Below are positions 33,918 to 43,339 of a DNA stretch of 64,000 bases, piece by piece. This DNA comes from Altererythrobacter sp. H2. GTDB taxonomy: Bacteria; Pseudomonadota; Alphaproteobacteria; Sphingomonadales; Sphingomonadaceae. A model generated the notes under the pieces. The model saw only the letters and a program-made list of their open reading frames with translations. It did not search any database and was not told the DNA's origin. The translations under genes and the position numbers were made by a program. The stretch's first letter is position 1. Each line of letters starts with the position of its first letter. The DNA is taken from assembly GCF_035319885.1 (NCBI RefSeq), contig NZ_CP141285.1, positions 2,418,001 through 2,482,000 on the forward strand, given 5' to 3'.

Positions 33918-34943
33918 GTGCGGCCAAATACGGGAACCAGCCAGGTGGGACCATCGCTGCGCGAACCGCCCGCCCGTGGAGCGCGGGCACGATTTGCTGA
34001 CGGGTTCGGCCAGCGGGCCTTGCTGACAATCGATACCGAAGAAGAATTCAACTGGGGAGGCGAGTTCTCCAAGAGCGGCTATGGTCTTGACCATGTGACC
34101 CGCCTGGCGAAGTTCCAGGAGTTCTGCGAGAACCTCGAGGTCGTGCCGGTCTATCTGGTGGACTGGCCGATTGCGACGTCGCGCGAGGCAATCGATATCC
34201 TTGCGCCTGCCGCTGCCGCTGGCAAGGCAGAGATCGGAGTGCAGTTGCACCCCTGGGTCAACCCCCCGCACCAGGAAGACGTCAACACCCGCAACTCGTT
34301 TGCGGGCAACCTTCCTTACGAGCTCGAACGTGCGAAGCTGCTGCGCCTGCGCGACGAAATTGCCCGCGCCTTCGGCGTCAATCCGCTGATCTACCGCGCA
34401 GGCCGTTACGGCACCGGCCCACGCACCGCCGAAATCCTGATGGAGGCGGGTATCGCGATCGACACCTCCGTCCGCAGCAATTTCGATTACAGTGCTCAGC
34501 AGGGTCCGGATTACAGCAGTCACCCGCTGGAGCCCTACTGGCTGGGCAAGGACAAAGTGCTGCTCGAACTGCCCGTTACCACCGTGTTTTGGGGCATTCT
34601 GAGGCGGCAGGGCCCGATGCTCCACCGGCTGGCGAAAAACCTGCCGCTGTTGCGCGGAGCACTTTCGCGCCTGGGCCTGCTGGAAAAGATCGCTCTGACG
34701 CCTGAAGGCGTGCGGCTGGATGAGGCGATCCGTGGGATCGATATCGCGATTGACGACGGGCTTCCGGTGATCGTGCTGTCTTTTCACAGTCCTTCGCTGG
34801 TGCCAGGCTTCACGCCTTACGTTCACACGGAAGCCGACCTCGACCGGCTCTATGGCTGGTTGCGCGGGGTCTATGCCTACCTGCGCCAGCGAGGGATAGC
34901 ACCCACGACGGTTACGGAAATCATGCAGGCCGTCGCACGATAA
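33918..34943 (+). CDS. WalW-like polysaccharide deacetylase-fold protein
   Basis: The product (about 341 residues) has the NodB-fold motifs LLTIDTEEEFNW near the start, GVQLHPWVNPP, YRAGRYGTGP and VLSFHSPSL. These match the WalW subgroup of polysaccharide deacetylase-like proteins. The aspartates and histidines of the metal site appear present. The target glycan is unknown. The start is uncertain: TTG 33870, GTG 33876, GTG 33918 and GTG 33945 are all in frame with no strong ribosome site, and the longest form overlaps the kinase gene. It is followed by the tRNA genes. Confidence 0.75.
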   Translation: MRPNTGTSQVGPSLREPPARGARARFADGFGQRALLTIDTEEEFNWGGEFSKSGYGLDHVTRLAKFQEFCENLEVVPVYLVDWPIATSREAIDILAPAAAAGKAEIGVQLHPWVNPPHQEDVNTRNSFAGNLPYELERAKLLRLRDEIARAFGVNPLIYRAGRYGTGPRTAEILMEAGIAIDTSVRSNFDYSAQQGPDYSSHPLEPYWLGKDKVLLELPVTTVFWGILRRQGPMLHRLAKNLPLLRGALSRLGLLEKIALTPEGVRLDEAIRGIDIAIDDGLPVIVLSFHSPSLVPGFTPYVHTEADLDRLYGWLRGVYAYLRQRGIAPTTVTEIMQAVAR

Positions 34944-35049
34944 AAGCGGTCCTGCTGCGCACCGGGTGCCGAAATCGTGGCTATGCCTCCAGCCTGCTTG
35001 CCCTCCGCAGGGACAGCGGCTAGGGGCCACAGGCCTCTCGGCATCGGGA

Positions 35050-35123
35050 GGGCCTGTAGCTCAGTTGGTTAGAGCTGGCCGCTCATAACGGCTAGGTCGC
35101 GGGTTCGAGTCCTGCCGGGCCCA
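35050..35123 (+). tRNA. tRNA with CAT anticodon, probably tRNA-Ile2 (lysidine type)
   Basis: The sequence folds into a full cloverleaf: acceptor GGGCCTG with CGGGCCC, D arm GCTC/GAGC, anticodon stem GGCCG/CGGCT with loop CTCATAA (anticodon 35084-35086), and T arm GCGGG TTCGAGT CCTGC. The discriminator is A at 35123, and CCA is not encoded (ACCG follows). The body resembles tRNA-Ile2, whose C34 is changed to lysidine by TilS. Elongator tRNA-Met in alphaproteobacteria usually starts GGCGGGG, so methionine is less likely. Confidence 0.88.
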
Positions 35124-35146
35124 CCGGATGCAAAAGGCAAGTCAAG

Positions 35147-35229
35147 TTGGCCCTCAGGCCGCCGCAAGGTGGTAGGCCAGAAAGAGCATTGGCCTCAAGC
35201 AGCCGCGAGGCGGTAGGCCAGAAAAGAGC
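35147..35229. repeat. Two tandem hairpin-forming repeats between tRNA genes
   Basis: Two copies of about 41 bases (35147-35187 and 35189-35229) share TTGGCC near the start and GGTAGGCCAGAAA(A)GAGC at the end. Each can fold with an outer stem TGGCC/GGCCA and an inner stem: CCGC-AAG-GTGG in copy one and CCGC-GAG-GCGG in copy two. The changed bases keep pairing (G-U becomes G-C). They lie exactly between the two tRNA genes and probably form RNA hairpins in the primary transcript. Confidence 0.6.
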
Positions 35230-35231
35230 GT

Positions 35232-35308
<77 letters not shown>

Positions 35309-35362
35309 CTTTCTACAATCCGCCGCCTCCGGAAGATATGGGCCGCAGGCTCAGGCCCTCGA

Positions 35363-35752
35363 TCACTGCACCACGAAATTGACCGTTCCGGTCATGCGGT
35401 GCGCATCGGCTCCCACGGCATGCCATCGCACCTCGTACGTCCCCGCCCGAAGGGGTTGCCGCAGGTTGAGCGTCATGGTCCGGTTTTCATCCGACCAGGC
35501 CGTGGTGAAATTGCGGATCGCCATCTCGCCGTGGTTCTTCACCCCCGGCATGGCCGTCATCACAATGCTGGCGGCGGTGGTGGCAGGTTGCAGCGGATCG
35601 CTGAACGTGAGCGTGATCACCCGGGGCGACGAGACTGTCGAACCGTCCGCCGGGGTGGACGCCGCCACATCGGCCTGGGCAAAGGCAGCGTGCGGCATGG
35701 CGAGCGAGCTTGCAACGAGAGCGAGGGCGGCAAACCGGAAGGGACGTGTCAT
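35363..35752 (-). CDS. copC: CopC-family copper resistance protein
   Basis: The 129-residue periplasmic protein has a signal peptide ending HAAFA and a small beta-sandwich with STPADGSTVSSPRVITLTFS and YEVRWHAVGADAHRMTG. The late His of the DAHxxTG motif is present. Classical CopC has a histidine at mature position 1, but the predicted mature start here is Gln-Ala-Asp, so the usual Cu(II) site would be incomplete. It is the last gene of the copA-copB-copC operon. Confidence 0.88.
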   Translation of the reverse strand: MTRPFRFAALALVASSLAMPHAAFAQADVAASTPADGSTVSSPRVITLTFSDPLQPATTAASIVMTAMPGVKNHGEMAIRNFTTAWSDENRTMTLNLRQPLRAGTYEVRWHAVGADAHRMTGTVNFVVQ

Positions 35753-35782
35753 GAGGCTATTCCTTGTTCTTCAGGGCGTTCT

Positions 35783-36796
35783 TCAAAACCAGAAGCGTAC
35801 GCCGACGACGTAGTGGGTGACGCTTGAATCTTCGCCGGCTGCCCGGGCCAGGCGGGCACTGCGGCCGGTGCGCCAGCTTTGCTCAACGCCAATGTACGGG
35901 GCGAACTCGCGCGTGATTTCGTAGCGGAGCCGCACTCCTGCTTCAACTTCATCAAGTCCGGCACCAATGCCAAGCTCCGGCACGTCCTGCGCGGCAAGCT
36001 GGACTTCGGCCCGGGGCTGAATGATCAGGCGCTGGGTGATCCGCTGATCAAGTTCGGCCTCGACCTTGGCGGTAATGTCCCCCCGGTGGGAGAGAAATAC
36101 CGCCGCATCGATCTCGAACATGTAGGGCGCCAGCCCTTGCACACCGAGCACCCCATAGGTCGTGTCGTGCTCGCCGAAATCCTGCCGCACACCTGCCTGC
36201 ACATCCCAGAACGGGTCTATCGCGGCCGAATAGAGCGCCTGGAGCCCGGCCTCTTCGATATCGCCGCCAAACGCGCCCTCGCCTTCGCTCTTGAACCAGA
36301 AGCGACGGGTTGGGCCGCCATAATAGCCCTGCAAATCCCACAGGTAGCTCTCGCTGCCTTGGCTGAACTGAGCTTCGAACCGGTCCGCCTGGAACCAGAA
36401 TGTGGCGAAATCGCCATGGGTCCGCCGCAGCTCGTCGCGTGCCGCCTGCATCGCCGCTGCGCCCCAGATCGCATCGGCGGCGCGCGGCGGCCCGCTGCCT
36501 GCTTCGGGCGGCGCGGGGGTCTCCATCGTCGGACCGGGCGACGGATCTCCCGGTTCATGGTTCATTTCGGCATGATTCATGTCGGCATGGTTCATCGAGC
36601 CATGATTCATCGCGTCATGATTCATGGTGGAGTGATCGGGTTCGCTTGGCTCGGGTGCGTGCCCTTGGTGGGCCTCATGGCTCTCGGCACGTAGCGCTTC
36701 CTCAGACTGATGGGCAGAGTGGTCCTGCGCCACTGCGGAAACGGACCAGCCCAGAAGGGACAGGGCGGCTGCCGCAAAGGTGATACGCGCGATCAT
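35783..36796 (-). CDS. copB: CopB-family copper resistance outer-membrane protein
   Basis: The 337-residue product has a signal peptide and then a histidine/methionine-rich mature N-terminus. The key part is five tandem MNHxx repeats (about residues 58-82), probable copper ligands. The C-terminal two thirds form a beta-barrel with FWFQADRFEAQF, LYSAAIDPFWDVQAGVRQDF and a terminal phenylalanine (VVGVRFWF). The ATG overlaps the copA stop (ATGA). Copper is inferred from family and context. Confidence 0.93.
   Translation of the reverse strand: MIARITFAAAALSLLGWSVSAVAQDHSAHQSEEALRAESHEAHQGHAPEPSEPDHSTMNHDAMNHGSMNHADMNHAEMNHEPGDPSPGPTMETPAPPEAGSGPPRAADAIWGAAAMQAARDELRRTHGDFATFWFQADRFEAQFSQGSESYLWDLQGYYGGPTRRFWFKSEGEGAFGGDIEEAGLQALYSAAIDPFWDVQAGVRQDFGEHDTTYGVLGVQGLAPYMFEIDAAVFLSHRGDITAKVEAELDQRITQRLIIQPRAEVQLAAQDVPELGIGAGLDEVEAGVRLRYEITREFAPYIGVEQSWRTGRSARLARAAGEDSSVTHYVVGVRFWF
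36560..36634. repeat. 15-base tandem repeat coding the MNHxx array of CopB
   Basis: On the minus strand a 15-base unit (ATG AAY CAY plus two codons) occurs five times in the copB gene, producing MNHDA, MNHGS, MNHAD, MNHAE and MNHEP. Such in-frame repeats can change copy number by slippage, altering the number of copper ligands. Confidence 0.75.
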
Positions 36797-38583
36797 GCCC
36801 CACCCTCCGGCCCGACCACGGTGACTGTCTGCATCATGCCGCCATGCATGTGGTAGAGCAGGTGGCAGTGAAACGCCCAGTCGCCCGGCTCATTGGCGGT
36901 CAGGTCGAACGTAGCGCTGGCCCCGGGCTGCACCACAACCACATTCTTGCGCGGCTGACGGGCGGGAACCTGGCCGTTGACCACTTCGAAGAACATGCCG
37001 TGGAGGTGGATCGGATGCGCCATCATGGTGTTGTTGACCAGCTTCACCCGCACCCGCTCGTTCCAGGCAAACCGGATCGGCACATCGCTGACCGCGCTGA
37101 ACATCTTGCCGTCGAACGACCACATGTAGCGTTCCATGTTCCCGGTCAGATGGATTTCCAGCAGGCGGCTGGGCTCCCGCGTATCGCGGTTGGGTTCCAG
37201 CGCGGCAAGCATACGGTAGTTGAGCACGCGGTGTTGCACGTCGCGCAAGCCGAGCCCGGGGTCGCCCGTCTTGTCGACCGGCGCCATAGAGACCATGTCG
37301 AGACCTGGGCCAATGGCCACATCCGGCGGCAGCAAGGCGGTATCGCGCATGCTCATGCCATCCATGCTGTGACTGGCCTCAGTTTCCGGGCTGGCGTTCC
37401 CGTGATCACCGTGTCCGCCGTGTCCTCCTGCATGACCTCCGTCCCCCTCGGCCGGGCCGTGGTTCATCCCCATATCGGCCATGGTAAGCAGAGGCGGATC
37501 GCGCAGCGCCGGGACTGTTGCCCGTGCGCCTGCGCGGCTCGCCAGCATTGCCAGAGCCATGCCGGAGCGGTCCATGCTTTCGGCCACGATCGGGTAGGCT
37601 TCGGCCGAGCCGCATTCGATGATCACGTCATAGGTTTCAGCCGTGGCAATCTGAAGCTCGTCGACTTCGACCGGCCGCACGTTCTGCCCGTCAGCGGCGA
37701 TCACGGTCATTGGCAGGCCCGGTATGCGGACGTTGAAAAAGGTCATGGCGGACCCGTTGATCAGCCGCAGCCGGATGCGCTCACCGGGTCGGAACAGGTA
37801 TTCGAGCCCTTCCTCCGGACCGCGCCCGTTGGCAAGATAGGTGTAGGTCGGCGCGCTTACGTCCGCGATGTCGGTCGGCATCATGCGCATCTGCGCCCAC
37901 ATGCGGCGCTCTGCCCCGCTCATCGGATATTCGTCGGTCCAGGCCGAAAGCTGGCGGTTGAAGTAGCCTTCTCCGGTGCGCAGCCTGCTCATGATGAAAT
38001 GCGGGTGGAGCGGGGTAAACTCGCTCAGCAGCAGGATGTAGTCGCGATCGTATTCGACTGGTTCGGTACCTGCGGGATCGATCACCAGCGGCCCATAATG
38101 GCCTGCCTGTTCCTGGAGCCCGGAGTGGCTGTGATACCAATAGGTGCCTGATTGCCGGATCGGAAACTCGTACCCGAAAGTCTCATGCGGCTTGATGCCC
38201 GGAAAGCTTACGCCGGGAACGCCGTCCATCTGGAACGGCAGCAGCAATCCGTGCCAGTGGATCGAAGTGTCCTCACCCAGATGGTTGGTCACGTTGAGCC
38301 GGACGTTCTGCCCCTCGCGCAGGCGGATCAGCGGCCCGGGCACGCTGCCGTTGACGGCAATGCCATGCCCCCTGCGCCCCTGCACCACGCGCCGCCCGCC
38401 GGCCACGGAAAGATCGATAACCTCTCCGCTGAGCTGGTCGAAGCCGACGCGGATCGGGGGGCCATCGTGGTTCATCAGGCTGTGCCCCTGCGCCCAGGCC
38501 GGCAACGCCGGGAGGCTCGCCAGCGCAGCGCCTCCGCCAAGTCCACCAAGCACAGCACGGCGCGAAAGATTATTCACTGTCAT
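36793..38583 (-). CDS. copA: CopA-family multicopper oxidase
   Basis: The 596-residue exported oxidase has a Tat signal (NNLSRRAVLGGLGGG). It contains the copper-binding motifs HWHG (type 2/3 site), the HxH of YHSHSG, HPIHLHGMF, and WAFHCHLLYHMHGGM with the Cys-His-His-Met type 1 site. A histidine/glycine-rich insert lies in the middle (GGHAGGHGGHGDHG), followed by a methionine-rich stretch (MDGMSM). It should oxidise or sequester periplasmic copper. The ATG at 38583 starts MTVNNLS; a GTG 24 bases upstream is less likely. Confidence 0.95.
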   Translation of the reverse strand: MTVNNLSRRAVLGGLGGGAALASLPALPAWAQGHSLMNHDGPPIRVGFDQLSGEVIDLSVAGGRRVVQGRRGHGIAVNGSVPGPLIRLREGQNVRLNVTNHLGEDTSIHWHGLLLPFQMDGVPGVSFPGIKPHETFGYEFPIRQSGTYWYHSHSGLQEQAGHYGPLVIDPAGTEPVEYDRDYILLLSEFTPLHPHFIMSRLRTGEGYFNRQLSAWTDEYPMSGAERRMWAQMRMMPTDIADVSAPTYTYLANGRGPEEGLEYLFRPGERIRLRLINGSAMTFFNVRIPGLPMTVIAADGQNVRPVEVDELQIATAETYDVIIECGSAEAYPIVAESMDRSGMALAMLASRAGARATVPALRDPPLLTMADMGMNHGPAEGDGGHAGGHGGHGDHGNASPETEASHSMDGMSMRDTALLPPDVAIGPGLDMVSMAPVDKTGDPGLGLRDVQHRVLNYRMLAALEPNRDTREPSRLLEIHLTGNMERYMWSFDGKMFSAVSDVPIRFAWNERVRVKLVNNTMMAHPIHLHGMFFEVVNGQVPARQPRKNVVVVQPGASATFDLTANEPGDWAFHCHLLYHMHGGMMQTVTVVGPEGGA

Positions 38584-38619
38584 TGACCCTTGATTCCGGA
38601 TTGGCACGGGACATATAGG

Positions 38620-38636
38620 ATACCCCAGTAGGGTAT
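38620..38636. promoter_or_regulatory. CsoR-type operator between copA and csoR
   Basis: ATACCC (38620-38625) and GGGTAT (38631-38636) flank CAGTA, forming the TACCC-N5-GGGTA dyad known for copper-sensing CsoR repressors. It lies 36 bases before copA and 20 bases before csoR, so one site could control both directions. Confidence 0.8.
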
Positions 38637-38655
38637 ATCAAGTGGGGAATGGGCG

Positions 38656-38928
38656 ATGGCCAGGGACAAGCAGGATACGATCAACCGCCTCAGGCGGATC
38701 GAAGGACAAGTGCGTGGTGTGGCGCAGATGGTGGCGGATGATCGCTATTGTATCGACATCATGCACCAGATGCAGGCCATCAAGGCTGCGCTGGCGAAAG
38801 TCGAAAGCGGCATTCTGAAGGAGCACGCTGCCTGCTGCGTTGCCGAAGCCATTGCCTCTGGCGACGTCGCCGAACAGCGGGACAAGTTCAATGAGCTCAT
38901 CGACCTGTTCGAAAAAGTAAGACGCTGA
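38656..38928 (+). CDS. csoR: CsoR/RcnR-family copper-sensing repressor
   Basis: The 90-residue all-helical repressor has INRLRRIEGQVRGVAQM at the start. The Cu(I) ligands fit the Cys-His-Cys pattern: Cys32 (RYCIDI), His57 and Cys61 (KEHAACC). TGGGGAATGGG precedes the ATG. It is divergent from copA over a 72-base gap with a matching operator, which gives a self-contained copper switch. Confidence 0.93.
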   Translation: MARDKQDTINRLRRIEGQVRGVAQMVADDRYCIDIMHQMQAIKAALAKVESGILKEHAACCVAEAIASGDVAEQRDKFNELIDLFEKVRR

Positions 38929-38955
38929 GCGGGCCCGGGCCCAGGAGAATCTGCC

Positions 38956-39699
38956 ATGAGCAAGTCTGCCACAATTTATCGCATGGTCATGGACGGCCAC
39001 ATCTGCCCGTGGGGGCTGAAGTCGCTCCATGTGCTGCGGTCCAACGGCTTTGCTGTCGATGATCGGTGGCTTGCAACCCGCAGCGAAACAGATGCCTTCA
39101 AGGAACAGCACGGGGTAACGACCACGCCCCAGGTGTTCATCGATGGCCAGCGGATTGGCGGGCATGACGACCTGTTGCGCTATCTCGGCAAACCCGTCCG
39201 CGATCCCGAAGCGCTGACCTATGCACCGGTGGTGGCGATCTTCGCCATGGCGGCTTTCATGGCCCTGGCGGCCCACTGGGTGGTAGCCGGGACCTTGTTC
39301 TCGGTACTCGCTGCGGAATGGTTTATCGCCTTTTCGATGTGTCTGCTGGCGCTGCAGAAGCTGCGCGACGTGGAAAGCTTTGCCACCCAGTTCCTTGGTT
39401 ACGATCTGCTCGCCCAGCGGTGGGTACCCTATGCCCGGCTCTATCCGTGGCTGGAAGGGCTGGCAGGCGTACTGATGATTGCCGGTGCGCTCCACTGGCT
39501 GTCAGTGCCGGTGGCGCTGTTTATCGGTTCGATCGGTGCGGTGTCGGTGTTCTACGCCGTCTACATCCAGAAGCGGGAACTCAAATGCGCCTGCGTTGGG
39601 GGCAACTCGAACGTGCCTCTCGGATTTGTTTCCCTGACTGAAAACCTGATGATGATCGCCATGGCGCTGTGGATGGTGGCCAAGCCGCAGCTTCTTTAA
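38956..39699 (+). CDS. Glutaredoxin-MauE fusion membrane protein
   Basis: The 247-residue protein joins an N-terminal glutaredoxin domain (residues about 6-80) to a four-helix MauE/DoxX-like membrane domain (about 90-245). The glutaredoxin has a single active-site cysteine in HICPWGL and TTPQVFIDG as the cis-proline motif. The membrane domain ends with KCACVGGNSN. It should act in thiol-disulfide or metal-related redox at the membrane. It follows csoR by 27 bases with AGGAG, so it is likely copper-controlled. A 12-base palindrome GGGCCCGGGCCC (38931-38942) sits just before the ribosome site. Confidence 0.85.
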   Translation: MSKSATIYRMVMDGHICPWGLKSLHVLRSNGFAVDDRWLATRSETDAFKEQHGVTTTPQVFIDGQRIGGHDDLLRYLGKPVRDPEALTYAPVVAIFAMAAFMALAAHWVVAGTLFSVLAAEWFIAFSMCLLALQKLRDVESFATQFLGYDLLAQRWVPYARLYPWLEGLAGVLMIAGALHWLSVPVALFIGSIGAVSVFYAVYIQKRELKCACVGGNSNVPLGFVSLTENLMMIAMALWMVAKPQLL

Positions 39700-39773
39700 G
39701 CTGCGGCGCCGCTGGAACGAGCCTGCGCGTGCTGCGTTACCATCCTATCCTGAACCCAGAATAGGAGAGTTCG

Positions 39774-40028
39774 ATGCTCTACCGCGCACGCAAAATGGTA
39801 TCTGTCTTCGCTGCTTCTGCCGCCGCCCTTGCACTGGGCGCCTGCGATGTGGAGCAGACCGAAGAAGGCGAAATGCCGGAGATCGAGGTCGAAGGCGGCA
39901 ACATGCCTGAATACAATGTCGATGCACCCGATGTCGACGTCACGACCGAAGAGCGCACGGTCGAAGTGCCCGTGATCGACGTAGAGCCAGCGGACGCGAG
40001 CGAGGAACCCGCCGCAGAGCGCGAGTAA
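39774..40028 (+). CDS. Small acidic lipoprotein
   Basis: The 84-residue product has a lipobox (ALALGACD) with lipidated cysteine at residue 24. The mature part is very rich in Glu and Asp (for example EQTEEGEMPEIEVEGG and DAPDVDVTTEERTVEVP), with almost no lysine. It has no known domain I can name. A strong TAGGAG precedes the ATG. It lies after the csoR and glutaredoxin-MauE genes and could bind cations at the outer membrane; that role is speculative. Confidence 0.65.
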   Translation: MLYRARKMVSVFAASAAALALGACDVEQTEEGEMPEIEVEGGNMPEYNVDAPDVDVTTEERTVEVPVIDVEPADASEEPAAERE

Positions 40029-40084
40029 CGCGCAACTCATGGGTAGGCCCGGCAGAACAGCCGGACCGCCTGCCAATCCAGCGA

Positions 40085-40133
40085 AAACAAGCCTGCCGGA
40101 GCGCCAGTTGTCGCTCCGGCAGTGCCTTGTTTA
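40085..40133. terminator. Bidirectional terminator
   Basis: TGCCGGAGCG (40094-40103) and CGCTCCGGCA (40112-40121) form a perfect 10-base stem with an 8-base loop. AAAACAAG lies on one side and CTTGTTT on the other, so it can end transcription in both directions between the lipoprotein and the convergent peptidase gene. Confidence 0.85.
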
Positions 40134-41501
40134 AGGCTTGATCGTGCCAGCCTCGTTGGCGAGGATGCCGACCACCTGAGTCCAGACTGCCACATTCTGC
40201 CTCAACTGGACCGGGTCGATCATGTCCAGAGTATCATTGGCTGTGTGGTGAAGATCGAAGTAGCGGGTGCCGTCCTGCTGCAGATCGATGATCCCCGTCT
40301 TCTGGTCTCGGGCAATGTCAATGTCCGCACCGCCCGTTGCCACAATGGCCGAATCCGCCACGCCGAACCGTGCGACAGATTTCGCGATGCGATCATGCAA
40401 GGCGCGGTTGCCATCGCGGAAATTGCTTTCAAAGCGCCAGATCCGGTCTGCCCCGAAATCGCTTTCCAGGCCTACCGCAATCGGTTCATCGATGTGCGCC
40501 GCAGAATAGGCCTTGCTGCCCCACAGGCCGGTTTCTTCCGCGCCTGCCATCAGCACGCGGATCGTGCGCAGCGGCTGTCCGGTCAGGCTGACATGCTTTG
40601 CCGCCGCCGCCACGATGCCGCAGCCGGCACCATCGTCGATCGCGCCCGTGCCGTTCCACCAGCTGTCGATATGACACGCCACCAGCACCGGCGGCAGCGA
40701 GGGATCGCGCCCCACGATCTCGCCCACGACGTTGCCGCTCATCGTGGTGCCCAGGCTGCGCGGGGTGAGGGTCAGCTTCATGGTAACCGGCTTGCCGTCT
40801 GCGCGGGCGAACATCCGCTCAAGGTTACGCGCATCGGGCATTGACAGCGCCCCTGCAGGGGTCGGTGCAACACCTTGCGGGAAATCGGTCCCGCCGGTGT
40901 GCGGTGTGCGGTCGCTATCGGTTCCTACCGACTTGATGACCGTTGCCACCGCCCCCTTGCTGGCCGCGATCCCGGCACCGACCCACCGCGCCGGCCCGGC
41001 AAAGCCATACTGGCTGCCGTCCTGCGTTTGGGTCATGGAATGGCTGATATAGGCGATCTTGCCCTTCAGGCTGCCAGCCGGGGCAGCGCGCAGTTCATCC
41101 ACTGTGCGGAAGAAGACGACCTCGGCCGTTACACCTTCCGGTCCGGTCGAAGCAGTATCGCCCAGCGCCAGCACTTCGAGCGGCTGGGGGAACGGGCTGA
41201 CGATTTCGGCCTTCGCCTCGCCCGGCACCCAGGTTTGCATCGGGAACGGTTCGTCTGCCACGTTGGCAAAGCCATGGCGCGTCAGCCAGCGCATCGCCCA
41301 CTCACGCCCGCGCTTCTCCGCTTCGGTGCCGGCCTGCCGCGGACCGACTTCGGTGGTGATGCCTTCCACGAAATCCCACGCCAGCGCGTCGGACTTCAGG
41401 GCCATGTCGGCCTGCTGGTCCAGCGTCCGGGGCATGGGGGTGGTGGCCAGTGCCGGTGCGGCAAGCGAAAACGCGGCGAGCGCGAGGAGCGATGTCTTCA
41501 T
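40131..41501 (-). CDS. M28-family metallopeptidase
   Basis: The 456-residue secreted peptidase has a signal peptide (SLLALAAFSLAAPALA). A PA-like insert is followed by the M28 zinc site: His in VACHIDSW, Asp in GAIDDGAG, Glu-Glu in GAEETGLWG, Asp in ESDFGADR and His in DLHHTANDT. It probably acts as an aminopeptidase or glutamate carboxypeptidase-like enzyme outside the cytoplasm. It ends at a bidirectional terminator and is divergent from ettA. Confidence 0.9.
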   Translation of the reverse strand: MKTSLLALAAFSLAAPALATTPMPRTLDQQADMALKSDALAWDFVEGITTEVGPRQAGTEAEKRGREWAMRWLTRHGFANVADEPFPMQTWVPGEAKAEIVSPFPQPLEVLALGDTASTGPEGVTAEVVFFRTVDELRAAPAGSLKGKIAYISHSMTQTQDGSQYGFAGPARWVGAGIAASKGAVATVIKSVGTDSDRTPHTGGTDFPQGVAPTPAGALSMPDARNLERMFARADGKPVTMKLTLTPRSLGTTMSGNVVGEIVGRDPSLPPVLVACHIDSWWNGTGAIDDGAGCGIVAAAAKHVSLTGQPLRTIRVLMAGAEETGLWGSKAYSAAHIDEPIAVGLESDFGADRIWRFESNFRDGNRALHDRIAKSVARFGVADSAIVATGGADIDIARDQKTGIIDLQQDGTRYFDLHHTANDTLDMIDPVQLRQNVAVWTQVVGILANEAGTIKP

Positions 41502-41614
41502 GCGGCAGACTGCTATCGCTGTGCCACAGCCAAGTCCAGCTTGCCCCCGCGTCGTCCACCGCCTATCTGCGCGCCAACCCTGCAACCGCTGAAATACCCG
41601 AAGGACCCCGCCCG

Positions 41615-43288
<1,674 letters not shown>

Positions 43289-43311
43289 TCCGGTAAAATC
43301 AGGGAACGGAA

Positions 43312-43332
43312 GGGACCGGCCGCGCCGGTCCC
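43312..43332. terminator. Hairpin between ettA and the DUF885 gene
   Basis: GGGACCGGC and GCCGGTCCC form a perfect 9-base stem with a 3-base loop, 24 bases after the ettA stop and seven before the convergent gene stop. No long T-run is present on either side, so it may be a weak or factor-assisted terminator. Confidence 0.6.
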
Positions 43333-43339
43333 AGCGTAG

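Noticed and set aside
35050-35123. Elongator tRNA-Met
   Set aside because: The CAT anticodon fits, but the acceptor and T-arm bases are those of tRNA-Ile2; initiator features (such as a C1-A72 mismatch) are absent.
35147-35229. CRISPR-like array
   Set aside because: Only two adjacent units, no spacers of regular size and no cas genes.
36793-38607. GTG start for CopA at 38607
   Set aside because: It would place eight extra residues before the Tat signal; the ATG at 38583 directly precedes the SRRAVLG motif.
38931-38942. 12-base palindrome GGGCCCGGGCCC as an operator
   Set aside because: It is simple GC sequence between csoR and its downstream gene; chance is likely in this base composition.
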